A stretch of DNA of 64,000 bases from Defluviitaleaceae bacterium (GTDB taxonomy: Bacteria; Bacillota; Clostridia; Lachnospirales; WQUN01), in assembly GCA_009780185.1 (NCBI GenBank), contig WRAN01000001.1, forward strand, positions 186,001 to 250,000, written 5' to 3'. Position numbers and translations under genes: made by a program. Position 1 is the first letter of the stretch. Each line of letters opens with the position of its first letter. The notes below the pieces were generated by a model, which saw nothing but the letters and a program-made list of their open reading frames with translations, ran no database searches and was not told where the DNA came from. Below, in pieces: positions 27,520 to 36,054 of the stretch.

Positions 27520-28431
27520 TCATGGCACAATTACGCCATAGTACTTTAGCGCATTTTCCTTTATAACTGCTGCGGCATCGTTCCTACCGATACCATAGGC
27601 TACATGGTATGCCCGTATCAAATGGGTTTTATATACATGATCCTCTTCTCCAAGCCTGTGATAGCAGTCTGCCATATAAAACAGCATTTCTGGGATTTGT
27701 TTTAGGTTATTGTATTCGCGGCAAACATCCACTGCGTCTATGCATGCCCTTAAAGCTTCTTTATACCTGCCCGCACCCCTTAAAACGCATGTTAAAGCAA
27801 AATACAACGAAGGAAATAGGATTATTTTGTCCTCCTCTGAAACCTTGTTGCTCTCACGACCATTAATCATGGATTGTACTATTGATATAGCCCTGTCATG
27901 TTCTTCCATGGCTGCCAAACACCCTGCTATGCACAATGCGATTTGGATTTCGTTGTATGTCATACGGTATTCGGATATCTTTCTTTCATCAAAGCTTGGC
28001 TTAGACATATACATGACTTTGAGCAATGCTTCTATTGATTCAGCAGACGGTGCGGTCATTTCAATTGACGCCTTTATATATGATACAAACTGCTTAACAA
28101 CAGGTTGTCTTATAAGCGCACTTTCTTCGAAATCAGATATAATACTTCTTGCCTCAGACCAATCATTATTGCCTAGTTGCCGTTTAAGACGTTTATAGTC
28201 TCTATAGCTGGCGTATTCCCCAGAGTCTAAATACAAAAGCCAAAAGTCTTCGGTGGGGCTTCCTAGTAGCTCTAAGGCTGTGATGAACTGCCACACATCC
28301 ATGCCAGCCTCTCCTGCTTCTATCCGCGCCAACTGACGGACACTTATGAATAACTGCTCAGCAAGTTCTTCTTGGCTAAGCCCCATTTCCTTTCTCATTT
28401 TCTTGACTATTTCGGCGCTATTTGCTTTCAT
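27520..28431 (-). CDS. XRE-family regulator with helical-repeat C-terminal domain
   Basis: A 303-residue protein. Residues 6-60 are an HTH_3/XRE domain (MRKEMGLSQEELAEQLFISV, then RQLARIEAG). The rest is all-helical and resembles the TPR-like domains of Rgg/PlcR regulators, which bind short signal peptides. No precursor-peptide gene was found in the flanking 150 bases on either side, so peptide control is only a possibility. The target could be its own region, since hairpins flank the gene on both sides. Confidence 0.82.
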   Translation of the reverse strand: MKANSAEIVKKMRKEMGLSQEELAEQLFISVRQLARIEAGEAGMDVWQFITALELLGSPTEDFWLLYLDSGEYASYRDYKRLKRQLGNNDWSEARSIISDFEESALIRQPVVKQFVSYIKASIEMTAPSAESIEALLKVMYMSKPSFDERKISEYRMTYNEIQIALCIAGCLAAMEEHDRAISIVQSMINGRESNKVSEEDKIILFPSLYFALTCVLRGAGRYKEALRACIDAVDVCREYNNLKQIPEMLFYMADCYHRLGEEDHVYKTHLIRAYHVAYGIGRNDAAAVIKENALKYYGVIVP

Positions 28432-28470
28432 AAGGCCTCCTTGTGGAAAATCAATTCTAAACTATTAGAG

Positions 28471-28560
28471 TTCTTTTGAAATCAAAAAGCGTGATTTCAG
28501 AAGAATCAAAAGACTTATAATGAAACCTACTTTCGAAATCATAAAACGTGATTTCGAAAG
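28471..28560. repeat. Two related hairpins between the WYL and XRE regulator genes
   Basis: Hairpin A: TTCTTTTGAAATCA (28471-28484), loop AAAAGCG, TGATTTCAGAAGAA (28492-28505), one wobble. Hairpin B: CTTTCGAAATCA (28530-28541), loop TAAAACG, TGATTTCGAAAG (28549-28560), perfect. Both arms share GAAATCA/TGATTTC and similar loops, so they look like a duplicated unit. Neither has a T-run. Confidence 0.85.
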
Positions 28561-28564
28561 AGGT

Positions 28565-29467
28565 CTATTCATAAATATCCAGAATTTTTTGTGCTTCTGT
28601 TTTTATTTCCTGGGCAATATATTCCGGTTTAATTATTTTTACCTTTGCCCCAAAACCCATAAGCCAACTTACCATATAGTTACGGTTGGTGAAACTAAAC
28701 TCGAATTCCAAGCCTTGAGATGTTTCTCGGTAGCAGCCTAGCCCATATGAATCTATTAGAATATGCCTTACTGACGGGTCAAACACAGCAACCAGGTGGA
28801 TGTTTTCTATAAAATGATTATTATAGTCATTCTCCTCTGGGGGTAGCTCACGCGGGATGAAGGTTCTTTCATTTGCGTTTAAGTTCCAGATACGTGTTAG
28901 TTTAAACATTCGCCAGTCGTTTCGGTCTAGACAAAATCCGTATACATACCAGGAAGCCCACTGAAATATTACATAATAAGGCTCTATTATGCGCTTTGCT
29001 TGGCCTTTTTCGTAGTAATAATCGAAATCTATTACATTACTTTGTAAAATGGCTTCTTTTATTAATTGGATTTTTGGGGTTAGCTGACATTTGTAAAAGG
29101 ACGCTAAATCTATAACTATAGGCTCACGCATAGATATTACAGATTCGGTGTTGGCACCTAGCTTGTCTAGAGTGGACTCGATTTGGGAAGGGCTGCTTAC
29201 AGAGCCTATGCCTTTTAGGGCGGCTATAATATCTGAAAGTTCGCTTTTAGTTAAAATACTTTTGTCTAGTTTGAAGCCCTCCGCTATGGATATACCTCCC
29301 CCTACCCCTTGGTAGGTAATAATTGGGATTCCGGCGGCACATAGAGTATCTATGTCTCGGCCTATGGTACGGCGGCTTACCTCGAATTTCTCGGCTAGTT
29401 TTGGGGCTGTTACCCGGTTGTTTTGTAATAGATGGGTTAGTATGCCTAATAATCGGTCTAGTTTCAT
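28565..29467 (-). CDS. HTH-WYL transcriptional regulator (YafY type)
   Basis: A 300-residue protein. It has an HTH_11 winged helix at residues 4-60 (LAEKFEVSRRTIGRDIDTLCAAGIP) and a WYL domain near 135-210 (IEPYYVIFQWASWYVYGFCLDRNDWRMFKL), then a WCX extension. WYL domains bind nucleic acid or nucleotide ligands and often sit in stress or defence regulators. No defence genes are nearby. The start ATG abuts the divergent AI-2E leader. Confidence 0.9.
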   Translation of the reverse strand: MKLDRLLGILTHLLQNNRVTAPKLAEKFEVSRRTIGRDIDTLCAAGIPIITYQGVGGGISIAEGFKLDKSILTKSELSDIIAALKGIGSVSSPSQIESTLDKLGANTESVISMREPIVIDLASFYKCQLTPKIQLIKEAILQSNVIDFDYYYEKGQAKRIIEPYYVIFQWASWYVYGFCLDRNDWRMFKLTRIWNLNANERTFIPRELPPEENDYNNHFIENIHLVAVFDPSVRHILIDSYGLGCYRETSQGLEFEFSFTNRNYMVSWLMGFGAKVKIIKPEYIAQEIKTEAQKILDIYE

Positions 29468-29504
29468 TGTGAGCCTCTTTCGTTTATACTTGAACTATCA
29501 AATA

Positions 29505-29654
29505 ATGAAATCTTTTGCCTACGGCAAAACCATTCACAAAAACGCATTGAAGCATTGCGATTTTTGCTCAAAAGCAATGAAATCTTTTGCCTACGGCAAA
29601 ACCATTCACAAAAACGCATTGAAGCATTGCGATTTTTGCTCATTGATTAGGAGG
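29505..29654 (+). repeat. 72-bp tandem repeat, two units, ending at the RBS of the AI-2E family gene
   Basis: Units start at 29505 and 29577 (period 72) and are of the same family as 126-363. Hairpins: TTTTGCC-TAC-GGCAAAA and arms CAAAAACGCA / TGCGATTTTTG. The last 26 bases, from the hairpin through TTGATTAGGAGG, are identical to the end of the array at 126-363, and a start codon follows at a similar distance. Confidence 0.95.
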
Positions 29655-29659
29655 TTTTT

Positions 29660-30829
29660 ATGTCAAAATCACCGCTTATGGAGCGATTTAAGTCCCTGAT
29701 GCCTTATTTTCTTTTAGCGCTATTGATTATAGCCGCTTATAGGATTTCCGGCGAGTTGGGTCTTTTTTTTGATTTTTTTCGCTGGGTTTGGGGGATTATG
29801 TCTCCATTTTTTTATGGATTTTTACTGGCTTATGTAATCAACTTGCCTTGCGGCAGTATCCAGCGGCTGCTGGCTAAGTCTGATAGTGAGTTTATTGCAA
29901 AGCGAAAGCGGGGCATAAGCCTTATTATTGTAATGATTATGCTGATATTTTTGGTGCTACTTGCCCTTAATATAATTATCCCTGCCATTGTAAGCAGTAT
30001 TGTACTTTTTATTGATATGGTTCCTGTGCACTGGGAGAGTGTGATCCAGCTTGTAGACCGATTTAACAACCTTGATTTCATTGAATGGCAGATAAACGCT
30101 GAATCCATTTCCGCTTTTGCTATGGGGTTTTTAGAAGATTTTAGCCTTGAGCTTTTGGCTGCCCCAATCGGAGCTATTGTTGGAGCGGCTAATGCGGTAT
30201 TTAGGGGTGCTATTACCTTTATCGCATCAATATATATACTTATCGAAAAGGAACGCTGCAAGGCTTATATCCACAAGCTACTTATCATTTTTGGAACGGT
30301 GAAGTTTCGCGAGACAACTGATGAAATTGTTGGTGGACTCAACATGAACCTGCGGAGATATATCCATACCCAGACAATTGGCGGAATTATTCTTGGGGTT
30401 ATGTCTATTATTGCCCTTGTTATTATGCGCTCCCCTTATGCCCTTATTATTGGAATTATGCTATGGATTGCCAATTATGTCCCCTACTTCGGGTCTATAA
30501 TCGCTACTATTGTGGCGGTGCTTATCGTAGCTTTTACTCAGGGGCCTACAATGGGGCTTATCTCAGCAGGGGTGCTTTTACTTATTCAGCAGATAGAGGT
30601 CAATATTATCCAGCCAAAGCTTATGAGTGATACCTTTTCCATGAGTCCCCTCCTTGTAATTATTAGTATCAGTATCGGTGGGGCTATTGGGGGGATATTA
30701 GGGATGATTATAATCATCCCTATCGTCGCTGTTTTGAAAGATGTACTGGATAGCGTTGTAGCCTTTTATGAGCGGAAAAAGTTTGGGCATATGTTAGAAC
30801 AAGAGGGTGATGACGATGACTTGGTTTAA
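29660..30829 (+). CDS. AI-2E family transporter (PerM/YtvI type)
   Basis: A 389-residue protein with about eight membrane helices and the conserved C-terminal half of the AI-2E/PerM family (GGIILGVMSIIALVIM; IANYVPYFGSIIA; ISIGGAIGGILGMIIIIPIVA). Members are linked to autoinducer-2 export, sodium/proton exchange or unknown cargo; the substrate cannot be inferred. The ribosome binding site comes from the structured repeat. It overlaps the next gene. Confidence 0.88.
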   Translation: MSKSPLMERFKSLMPYFLLALLIIAAYRISGELGLFFDFFRWVWGIMSPFFYGFLLAYVINLPCGSIQRLLAKSDSEFIAKRKRGISLIIVMIMLIFLVLLALNIIIPAIVSSIVLFIDMVPVHWESVIQLVDRFNNLDFIEWQINAESISAFAMGFLEDFSLELLAAPIGAIVGAANAVFRGAITFIASIYILIEKERCKAYIHKLLIIFGTVKFRETTDEIVGGLNMNLRRYIHTQTIGGIILGVMSIIALVIMRSPYALIIGIMLWIANYVPYFGSIIATIVAVLIVAFTQGPTMGLISAGVLLLIQQIEVNIIQPKLMSDTFSMSPLLVIISISIGGAIGGILGMIIIIPIVAVLKDVLDSVVAFYERKKFGHMLEQEGDDDDLV

Positions 30830-32963
30830 AAAGCATAGAAAATGGCTGATTATACCCATTGCCCTGGCTGTTATTGCCTTTCTTGTGATTATTGCCTTTG
30901 ACTTTTTTGCTATAGGCGATGTTTTAGGAGACATTGAGCTACCCATACCTGTGACCGCGGTTATTTTTTTACTTCTTTATGCGGTACAGGGCGCGGTTAT
31001 GGTGGTGTCTACGGTTATGCTATATGTAGGGGCAGGACTTTTATTTCCTACGGTGATTGGCATTGCTGTGACCTATGCCGGCCTTACGGTATCTCTTAGT
31101 GTAGGGTACTTTATTGGCAAGAAGCTGGGAGATAAGAAGGTTAAAAAGATGCTTTCTAAGAATAAAAAGATTTCGGATTTTCTGCTGGGCAGCAAGGATA
31201 ATCTGGTCTTTTTATGTTTTATATCGCGTATACTTCCTACACCTTTTGGATTGGTGAGCTTATTCTTTGGTGCCATGAAGGTGCCATATTATAAGTATAT
31301 TTTCATGTCACTACTTGGACTTACGCCTTTTATGCTACCGGTATTATTTGCAGGGGCCGCTATCACTAACCCCCTTTCACCGGAATTTTTGGTGCCCTTT
31401 AGTGTAAGCCTTGGAGTGGCGCTTATAATCCTTGTGGCTTATAAGACTAAAATCGTCACCAAGACAAGCGTTGCGGTGGCGCTGATTATTGCCCAGGCGC
31501 TTCTTATTACCCATGTGCTTAATCGGATTATTGATGTCTTCCCTTTTATCGCCCTTGCAGGATATCTTGCGGGGATTTTTATTGTGCTGCTGCTGGTCAA
31601 GCGAGACGAAACCGCTTCATATAAAATGGTATGGATTATCGTGGTAGTTACAATTCCTATCGGTGGGGCGATTTTATACTTGGTATTTGGCAATAACCTC
31701 ACTACCAGGCGAATGGCCTCCCATGTTAAGGAACATGCATTGGTGGCAAAGCTACTTGATAGCGACAGCATACCTCAGCATGTACAGTTAAAAGATAATT
31801 ATAAAATGACTGGACTCACACAGTATATCCAGAGGGCTTCTTCCTATCATCCATATGGTAACACCAAAACTACCTACTACCCCTTTGGAGAGCAGATGTT
31901 TGAGGATATGCTTGCAGAACTTAGAAAAGCCAAAAAATTTATTTTTATGGAATATTTTATTATCTCTAACAAAAGCCAAATGTGGGCTGAAGTCCATGAT
32001 ATTCTGTTAGAAAAAGCTGCCGCTGGTGTGGATATTCGGCTCATTTTTGATGATATTGGATCCCTTGGGTTGTTCAATTCTCAATATGTAACCTATCTCA
32101 GGTCTAAGGGCATAAAGGTTATGCGATTTAATCCTATTGTACCTTTTATTTCACCATTTATGAACAATAGAAACCATCGAAAGATTCTGGTAATAGATGG
32201 CCATACAGGGTTTAACGGTGGGATTAATATAGATGACCAGTATATTAACCTCAATGACTTCCTAGGAAAATGGAAAGATACTGGTATACGCCTTAAAGGT
32301 GAGGCGGTGTGGAGCTTTACCTTGATGTTTATTGAAACCTGGAATACCTTTAGCCGTAAAGAAAACACACGAATAACTGATTATATGCAGTACAGAGGCG
32401 TGGAAACAGATCAACCCCATGATGGGATTGTATGCCCCTATGGAGATACCCCTCTTGGAACAGAACGCCTTGGAGAAAATATATATATTGATATTTTGGC
32501 AAAGGCTCAACGATATGTATATATCTTCTCGCCTTACTTGATTATTAGCGAGAAGATGATTTATGCACTGCAAATGGCAGCCAAACGAGGTGTGGATGTA
32601 AGGATTGTAACACCAGGAACCCCGGATAAATGGATTGTGCATAGGCTTACCAGGTCCTATTATCGATATCTTATAAATGTTGGGGTACGGATTTATGAAT
32701 ATACACCTGGCTTCTTACACGCAAAAAGCTTTGTATGCGATGACGAGATTGCTGTGGTTGGATCTATAAATCTGGATTATAGAAGTCTGTACCTACACTT
32801 TGAATGTGCAACACTGCTGTATGAAGTTGATGTTATTAAGGATATTAAAGCAGATGCCATAGCAACTATAGATGAAAGCCGTGAGATAGTGCTGGGTAAG
32901 CGGCGGATGTTCTTCCATGAGCTGTTTGATGGAGTACTGCACTTAGTTGCGCCACTTATGTAG
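30816..32963 (+). CDS. VTT (TVP38/DedA) domain fused to cardiolipin synthase-like phospholipase D
   Basis: A protein of about 715 residues in two parts. The first 215 are hydrophobic and carry a TVP38/DedA (SNARE-associated) domain (YVGAGLLFPTVIGIAVTYAG; SRILPTPFGLVSLFFGAMKV). Two more helices, like the PLDc_N anchor, follow. The C-terminal half is a bacterial cardiolipin synthase with two HKD motifs, HRKILVIDG near 451 and HAKSFVCDDEIAVVGS near 634. Cls joins two phosphatidylglycerols; VTT proteins are linked to lipid scrambling or transport. The start ATG fits AGAGGG; GTG/ATG at 30807/30810 are possible. It overlaps the AI-2E gene by 14 bases. Confidence 0.88.
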   Translation: MTWFKKHRKWLIIPIALAVIAFLVIIAFDFFAIGDVLGDIELPIPVTAVIFLLLYAVQGAVMVVSTVMLYVGAGLLFPTVIGIAVTYAGLTVSLSVGYFIGKKLGDKKVKKMLSKNKKISDFLLGSKDNLVFLCFISRILPTPFGLVSLFFGAMKVPYYKYIFMSLLGLTPFMLPVLFAGAAITNPLSPEFLVPFSVSLGVALIILVAYKTKIVTKTSVAVALIIAQALLITHVLNRIIDVFPFIALAGYLAGIFIVLLLVKRDETASYKMVWIIVVVTIPIGGAILYLVFGNNLTTRRMASHVKEHALVAKLLDSDSIPQHVQLKDNYKMTGLTQYIQRASSYHPYGNTKTTYYPFGEQMFEDMLAELRKAKKFIFMEYFIISNKSQMWAEVHDILLEKAAAGVDIRLIFDDIGSLGLFNSQYVTYLRSKGIKVMRFNPIVPFISPFMNNRNHRKILVIDGHTGFNGGINIDDQYINLNDFLGKWKDTGIRLKGEAVWSFTLMFIETWNTFSRKENTRITDYMQYRGVETDQPHDGIVCPYGDTPLGTERLGENIYIDILAKAQRYVYIFSPYLIISEKMIYALQMAAKRGVDVRIVTPGTPDKWIVHRLTRSYYRYLINVGVRIYEYTPGFLHAKSFVCDDEIAVVGSINLDYRSLYLHFECATLLYEVDVIKDIKADAIATIDESREIVLGKRRMFFHELFDGVLHLVAPLM

Positions 32964-32988
32964 CTACAGTGACATGGGGACAGTTATA

Positions 32989-33555
32989 CTATGACTTTCT
33001 ACTACCGGGTTTTACTATTGGGATTCCAGCTTTACAAAGCGGGCAATCTTCTGGAAGATAGGATTCTATGGCTTTTGAGTAGGCGGCTACATATTTCACG
33101 CCCATATCTATTTGGCCTCCTGTACGGTCTACTAGACTGCAAGTACCTATTACTTCGGCACCGTGGGCTTTGGCCACTTCTATTACTTCCTTTGTTGTGC
33201 CTCCTGTGGTTACAACATCTTCGGCGATTACTACTCTAGCCCCTTTAGGGATTTCAAAACCTCGGCGTAGAGTCATTTCTCCGTTTTCTCTTTCTACGAA
33301 TATGCTTTTTGCACCCATGGCGCGCGCAAGCTCATAGCCTAGCACTATTGCACCTATCGCCGGGGCTAATACTATTTCTACTTCGTCACCGGCAAAGCCC
33401 TTCGCAATTTCCTGGGCAATATAAGCGGTATGCTCTGGATATTGTAGTACTTTCGCGCATTGCATGTAGATTTCAGCATGACGACCGCTGGTTAATTGGA
33501 AGTGACCTGTTAGTAAGGCTCCTGTTTCTTGTAAAATCTGTTCTACTTTATTCAT
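32989..33555 (-). CDS. pyrE: Orotate phosphoribosyltransferase
   Basis: A 188-residue enzyme of the OPRT family, joining orotate and PRPP to orotidine monophosphate. The PRPP-binding motif VVIAEDVVTTGGTTKEV lies near residue 107 and the Lys/Arg-rich flexible loop near 85-100. It is the last gene of pyrCFKDE and starts directly after the pyrD stop. The C-terminal CPLCKAGIP is typical of the clostridial form. Confidence 0.96.
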   Translation of the reverse strand: MNKVEQILQETGALLTGHFQLTSGRHAEIYMQCAKVLQYPEHTAYIAQEIAKGFAGDEVEIVLAPAIGAIVLGYELARAMGAKSIFVERENGEMTLRRGFEIPKGARVVIAEDVVTTGGTTKEVIEVAKAHGAEVIGTCSLVDRTGGQIDMGVKYVAAYSKAIESYLPEDCPLCKAGIPIVKPGSRKS

Positions 33556-34458
33556 TTAGATAATCCCCTTTATTTGATTAATATCGGTTATGCCTTCTTT
33601 TGCCATAAACTTCTCAATACCTTCTAATATTTCCATTGTGATACTGGGATTGGTGAAGTTGGCCATACCTACTGCTACTGCTGTGGCTCCGGCCATAATA
33701 AATTCGATAGCATCTTCCCATGTGGCGATGCCTCCCATCCCTAGTATGGGCAGGTTTACACTTTTGGCTACCTGGTATACCATTCTTACCGCTATTGGCT
33801 TAATAGCGGGGCCGGATAGCCCGCCTACTATATTGCCCAGAACAGGCTTTTTTTTGTAGATATCTATTTTCATACCCAGCACGGAATTTATAAGTGAAAT
33901 CCCGGCAGCGCCTCCCGCTTCACAGGCTTTTGCTATGGATGCTATATCTGTTACATTGGGGCTTAGTTTTACTATAATCGGTGATTTGGCGCGGGCTACT
34001 ACTGCCTTTGTTACGGCTTCGGCGGCACGCGGGTCTGTTCCCATTGCCATACCTCCGGCTTTTACGTTGGGGCAGGAGATATTTAGCTCAAAAAGATCAA
34101 TGTCTACCCCTGCGAAATCCTCGGTTACTGCGATATAATCCTCCAGTGAGCGCCCGCACAGGTTTACAATTACTTTTGTGTCATACTTCCGGAGGAACGG
34201 CAAATCTTCTTCTATAAAGGCTTTGGCGCTGGGGTTTTGCAGGCCTACAGCATTGAGCATACCACCATAAGTTTCCGCCGTGCGGTGGGGCGGGTTTCCT
34301 TCCCATGGCTCGTGGGATACCCCTTTTACGGTTATGGCACCCAGGCGATTAAGGTTTACAAAAGGAGCGTACTCATGACCTGAGCCAAAGGTACCGGAAG
34401 CTGTACAAATGGGGTTTTTTAGTTCTACCCCTGCCAGATTTACTTTTAAGCTATGCAT
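33556..34458 (-). CDS. pyrD: Dihydroorotate dehydrogenase, class 1B catalytic subunit
   Basis: A 300-residue TIM-barrel FMN enzyme. Catalytic Cys in FELNISCPNVKAGG near residue 130 and the FMN phosphate site GMGGIATWEDAIEF near 243 are visible. Class 1B enzymes use the PyrK subunit to pass electrons to NAD; pyrK overlaps it by eight bases. Confidence 0.96.
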   Translation of the reverse strand: MHSLKVNLAGVELKNPICTASGTFGSGHEYAPFVNLNRLGAITVKGVSHEPWEGNPPHRTAETYGGMLNAVGLQNPSAKAFIEEDLPFLRKYDTKVIVNLCGRSLEDYIAVTEDFAGVDIDLFELNISCPNVKAGGMAMGTDPRAAEAVTKAVVARAKSPIIVKLSPNVTDIASIAKACEAGGAAGISLINSVLGMKIDIYKKKPVLGNIVGGLSGPAIKPIAVRMVYQVAKSVNLPILGMGGIATWEDAIEFIMAGATAVAVGMANFTNPSITMEILEGIEKFMAKEGITDINQIKGII

Positions 34459-35191
34459 CCCATTTTACCTCCTTACTATCCCATACCGGACCGTCATCGC
34501 AGCATAGCTGGTAACCTACCATGGTTTTGACAACGCAGCCCTTACAGGCACCCAGTCCACAAGCCATACGTTCTTCTAAGGATACTTGGCAAGGCATGTT
34601 ATGGGAATGGGCATAGTCTGCTACGGCCTTCATCATAGGGATTGGGCCGCAGGTAAGGATTGCGGAATAGCCGGGATTTGGGGGCAGCATGTCAGTTACA
34701 AAACCGCCTATATCTACCTTTATATTGTCTGCAAACCCTTCGAAAGGCTTTACCAGGCTTGAAGCATCATCCCTAAAGCCCAGGTATATATCTACTTTTG
34801 CCCTTTGTCTATAAAGAGCTTCTGTTAGGAAAAACAAAGGAGCAGCACCCACTCCGCCGCCTATTACGGCAACTCGCTCTCTTTCACCCAATAAATCTAT
34901 CGTAAAACCATTACCAAGAGGACCCAGAATCTTTATAGAATGACCAATAGGCCACTTGGTCATTGCTTTTGTGCCGGCACCCGCTTCTACATATACCAAG
35001 GTTACTATATCTTCCTTAATATCATAGATGCTTATAGGGCGTGGGAGAAGATGCTCTCCTTTATCTAGGTATACCATCACAAATTGCCCAGGCTTTGCGG
35101 CTTTTGCTATTTGGGGGGCGTATAGGCTTAGATTGTAATAGCCGCTTTTGTTGGTATGTGCTTTTATTGTTGCGGTTTCATGGATTTTCAT
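34451..35191 (-). CDS. pyrK: Dihydroorotate dehydrogenase electron-transfer subunit
   Basis: A 246-residue FAD and [2Fe-2S] protein. FAD-binding RPISIYD, NAD-binding IGGGVGAAPLFFL, and the cluster CGLGACKGC followed by a fourth Cys pair in QLCC near the end. It shares a four-base overlap with pyrF. Confidence 0.95.
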   Translation of the reverse strand: MKIHETATIKAHTNKSGYYNLSLYAPQIAKAAKPGQFVMVYLDKGEHLLPRPISIYDIKEDIVTLVYVEAGAGTKAMTKWPIGHSIKILGPLGNGFTIDLLGERERVAVIGGGVGAAPLFFLTEALYRQRAKVDIYLGFRDDASSLVKPFEGFADNIKVDIGGFVTDMLPPNPGYSAILTCGPIPMMKAVADYAHSHNMPCQVSLEERMACGLGACKGCVVKTMVGYQLCCDDGPVWDSKEVKWDA

Positions 35192-36054
35192 AGATTAGCC
35201 TCCAAGTCGGCTTTCATATCCAATACTGCTTGGCGGGCGGCTTTAGCAAAATCTCTTTCATCTGATTTATATTTATTGGTTTGGTATGCGCCGGTTATAC
35301 CCCGGGAGTTATTTACTATTATGCCCAGGCCGTCTTTGTTTAACATACCGGAAAGGTCAGAGGCTTTGCCTCCTTGAGCGCCGTAGCCCGGTACCAAAAA
35401 AAAGGTATGCGGCAATGCTTTGCGTAAGGTTTTGCCTTGTGATGGATGTGTTGCCCCTACTACTGCGCCGATACTACTGAAATTTGACTTTCCTATAAAA
35501 CCCCTACCCCACTGACTTACCATTTCTCCTACATGAACATAAACAGGCCGCCCGTCAGCTATAGGCAGGTCTTGGATATCCTTACTGGAGGGGTTTGAGG
35601 TTTTGACTAGGATGAATAGCCCCTTGTCATACTGCTTACAGTCTGACAGGTACGGCTCTATGGAATCATAGCCCATGTATGGGTTTACAGTAATGAAATC
35701 GGATTCCGAGTTTACTAAGTGCGCCTTTGAATAGCCTTCAGCCGTGGAGGCTATATCGCCGCGTTTTATGTCGCCTATCACGATTAAGCCTTTGGATTTG
35801 GCGTAAGTTACAGTCTTAAAGTAAATTTCAAGACCTGAAGGGCCAAACTCCTCATACAATGCAATTTGCGGTTTTACGGCTGGGACGATATCCCATACCG
35901 CGTCGATTATGGCTTGATTAAAGGCGTAGATGGCATCAGGTTCGCTTTTTCCTTCTTTCAGAAACATCGGGATTTGGCTCATACGAGGGTCTAAGCCTAC
36001 CACTATTGGGGCTTTTTGTTCTTTGATTTTCTCAATTAGCCTATCGATTATCAT
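35188..36054 (-). CDS. pyrF: Orotidine 5'-phosphate decarboxylase, type 2
   Basis: A 288-residue type 2 OMP decarboxylase. Visible parts are IVVGLDPRM, the catalytic GDIKRGDIASTAEGY near residue 98, and VPGYGAQGGKASDL. The start is the ATG after GGGAG; it overlaps the pyrC end by 14 bases. A TTG two codons earlier is possible. Confidence 0.94.
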   Translation of the reverse strand: MIIDRLIEKIKEQKAPIVVGLDPRMSQIPMFLKEGKSEPDAIYAFNQAIIDAVWDIVPAVKPQIALYEEFGPSGLEIYFKTVTYAKSKGLIVIGDIKRGDIASTAEGYSKAHLVNSESDFITVNPYMGYDSIEPYLSDCKQYDKGLFILVKTSNPSSKDIQDLPIADGRPVYVHVGEMVSQWGRGFIGKSNFSSIGAVVGATHPSQGKTLRKALPHTFFLVPGYGAQGGKASDLSGMLNKDGLGIIVNNSRGITGAYQTNKYKSDERDFAKAARQAVLDMKADLEANL

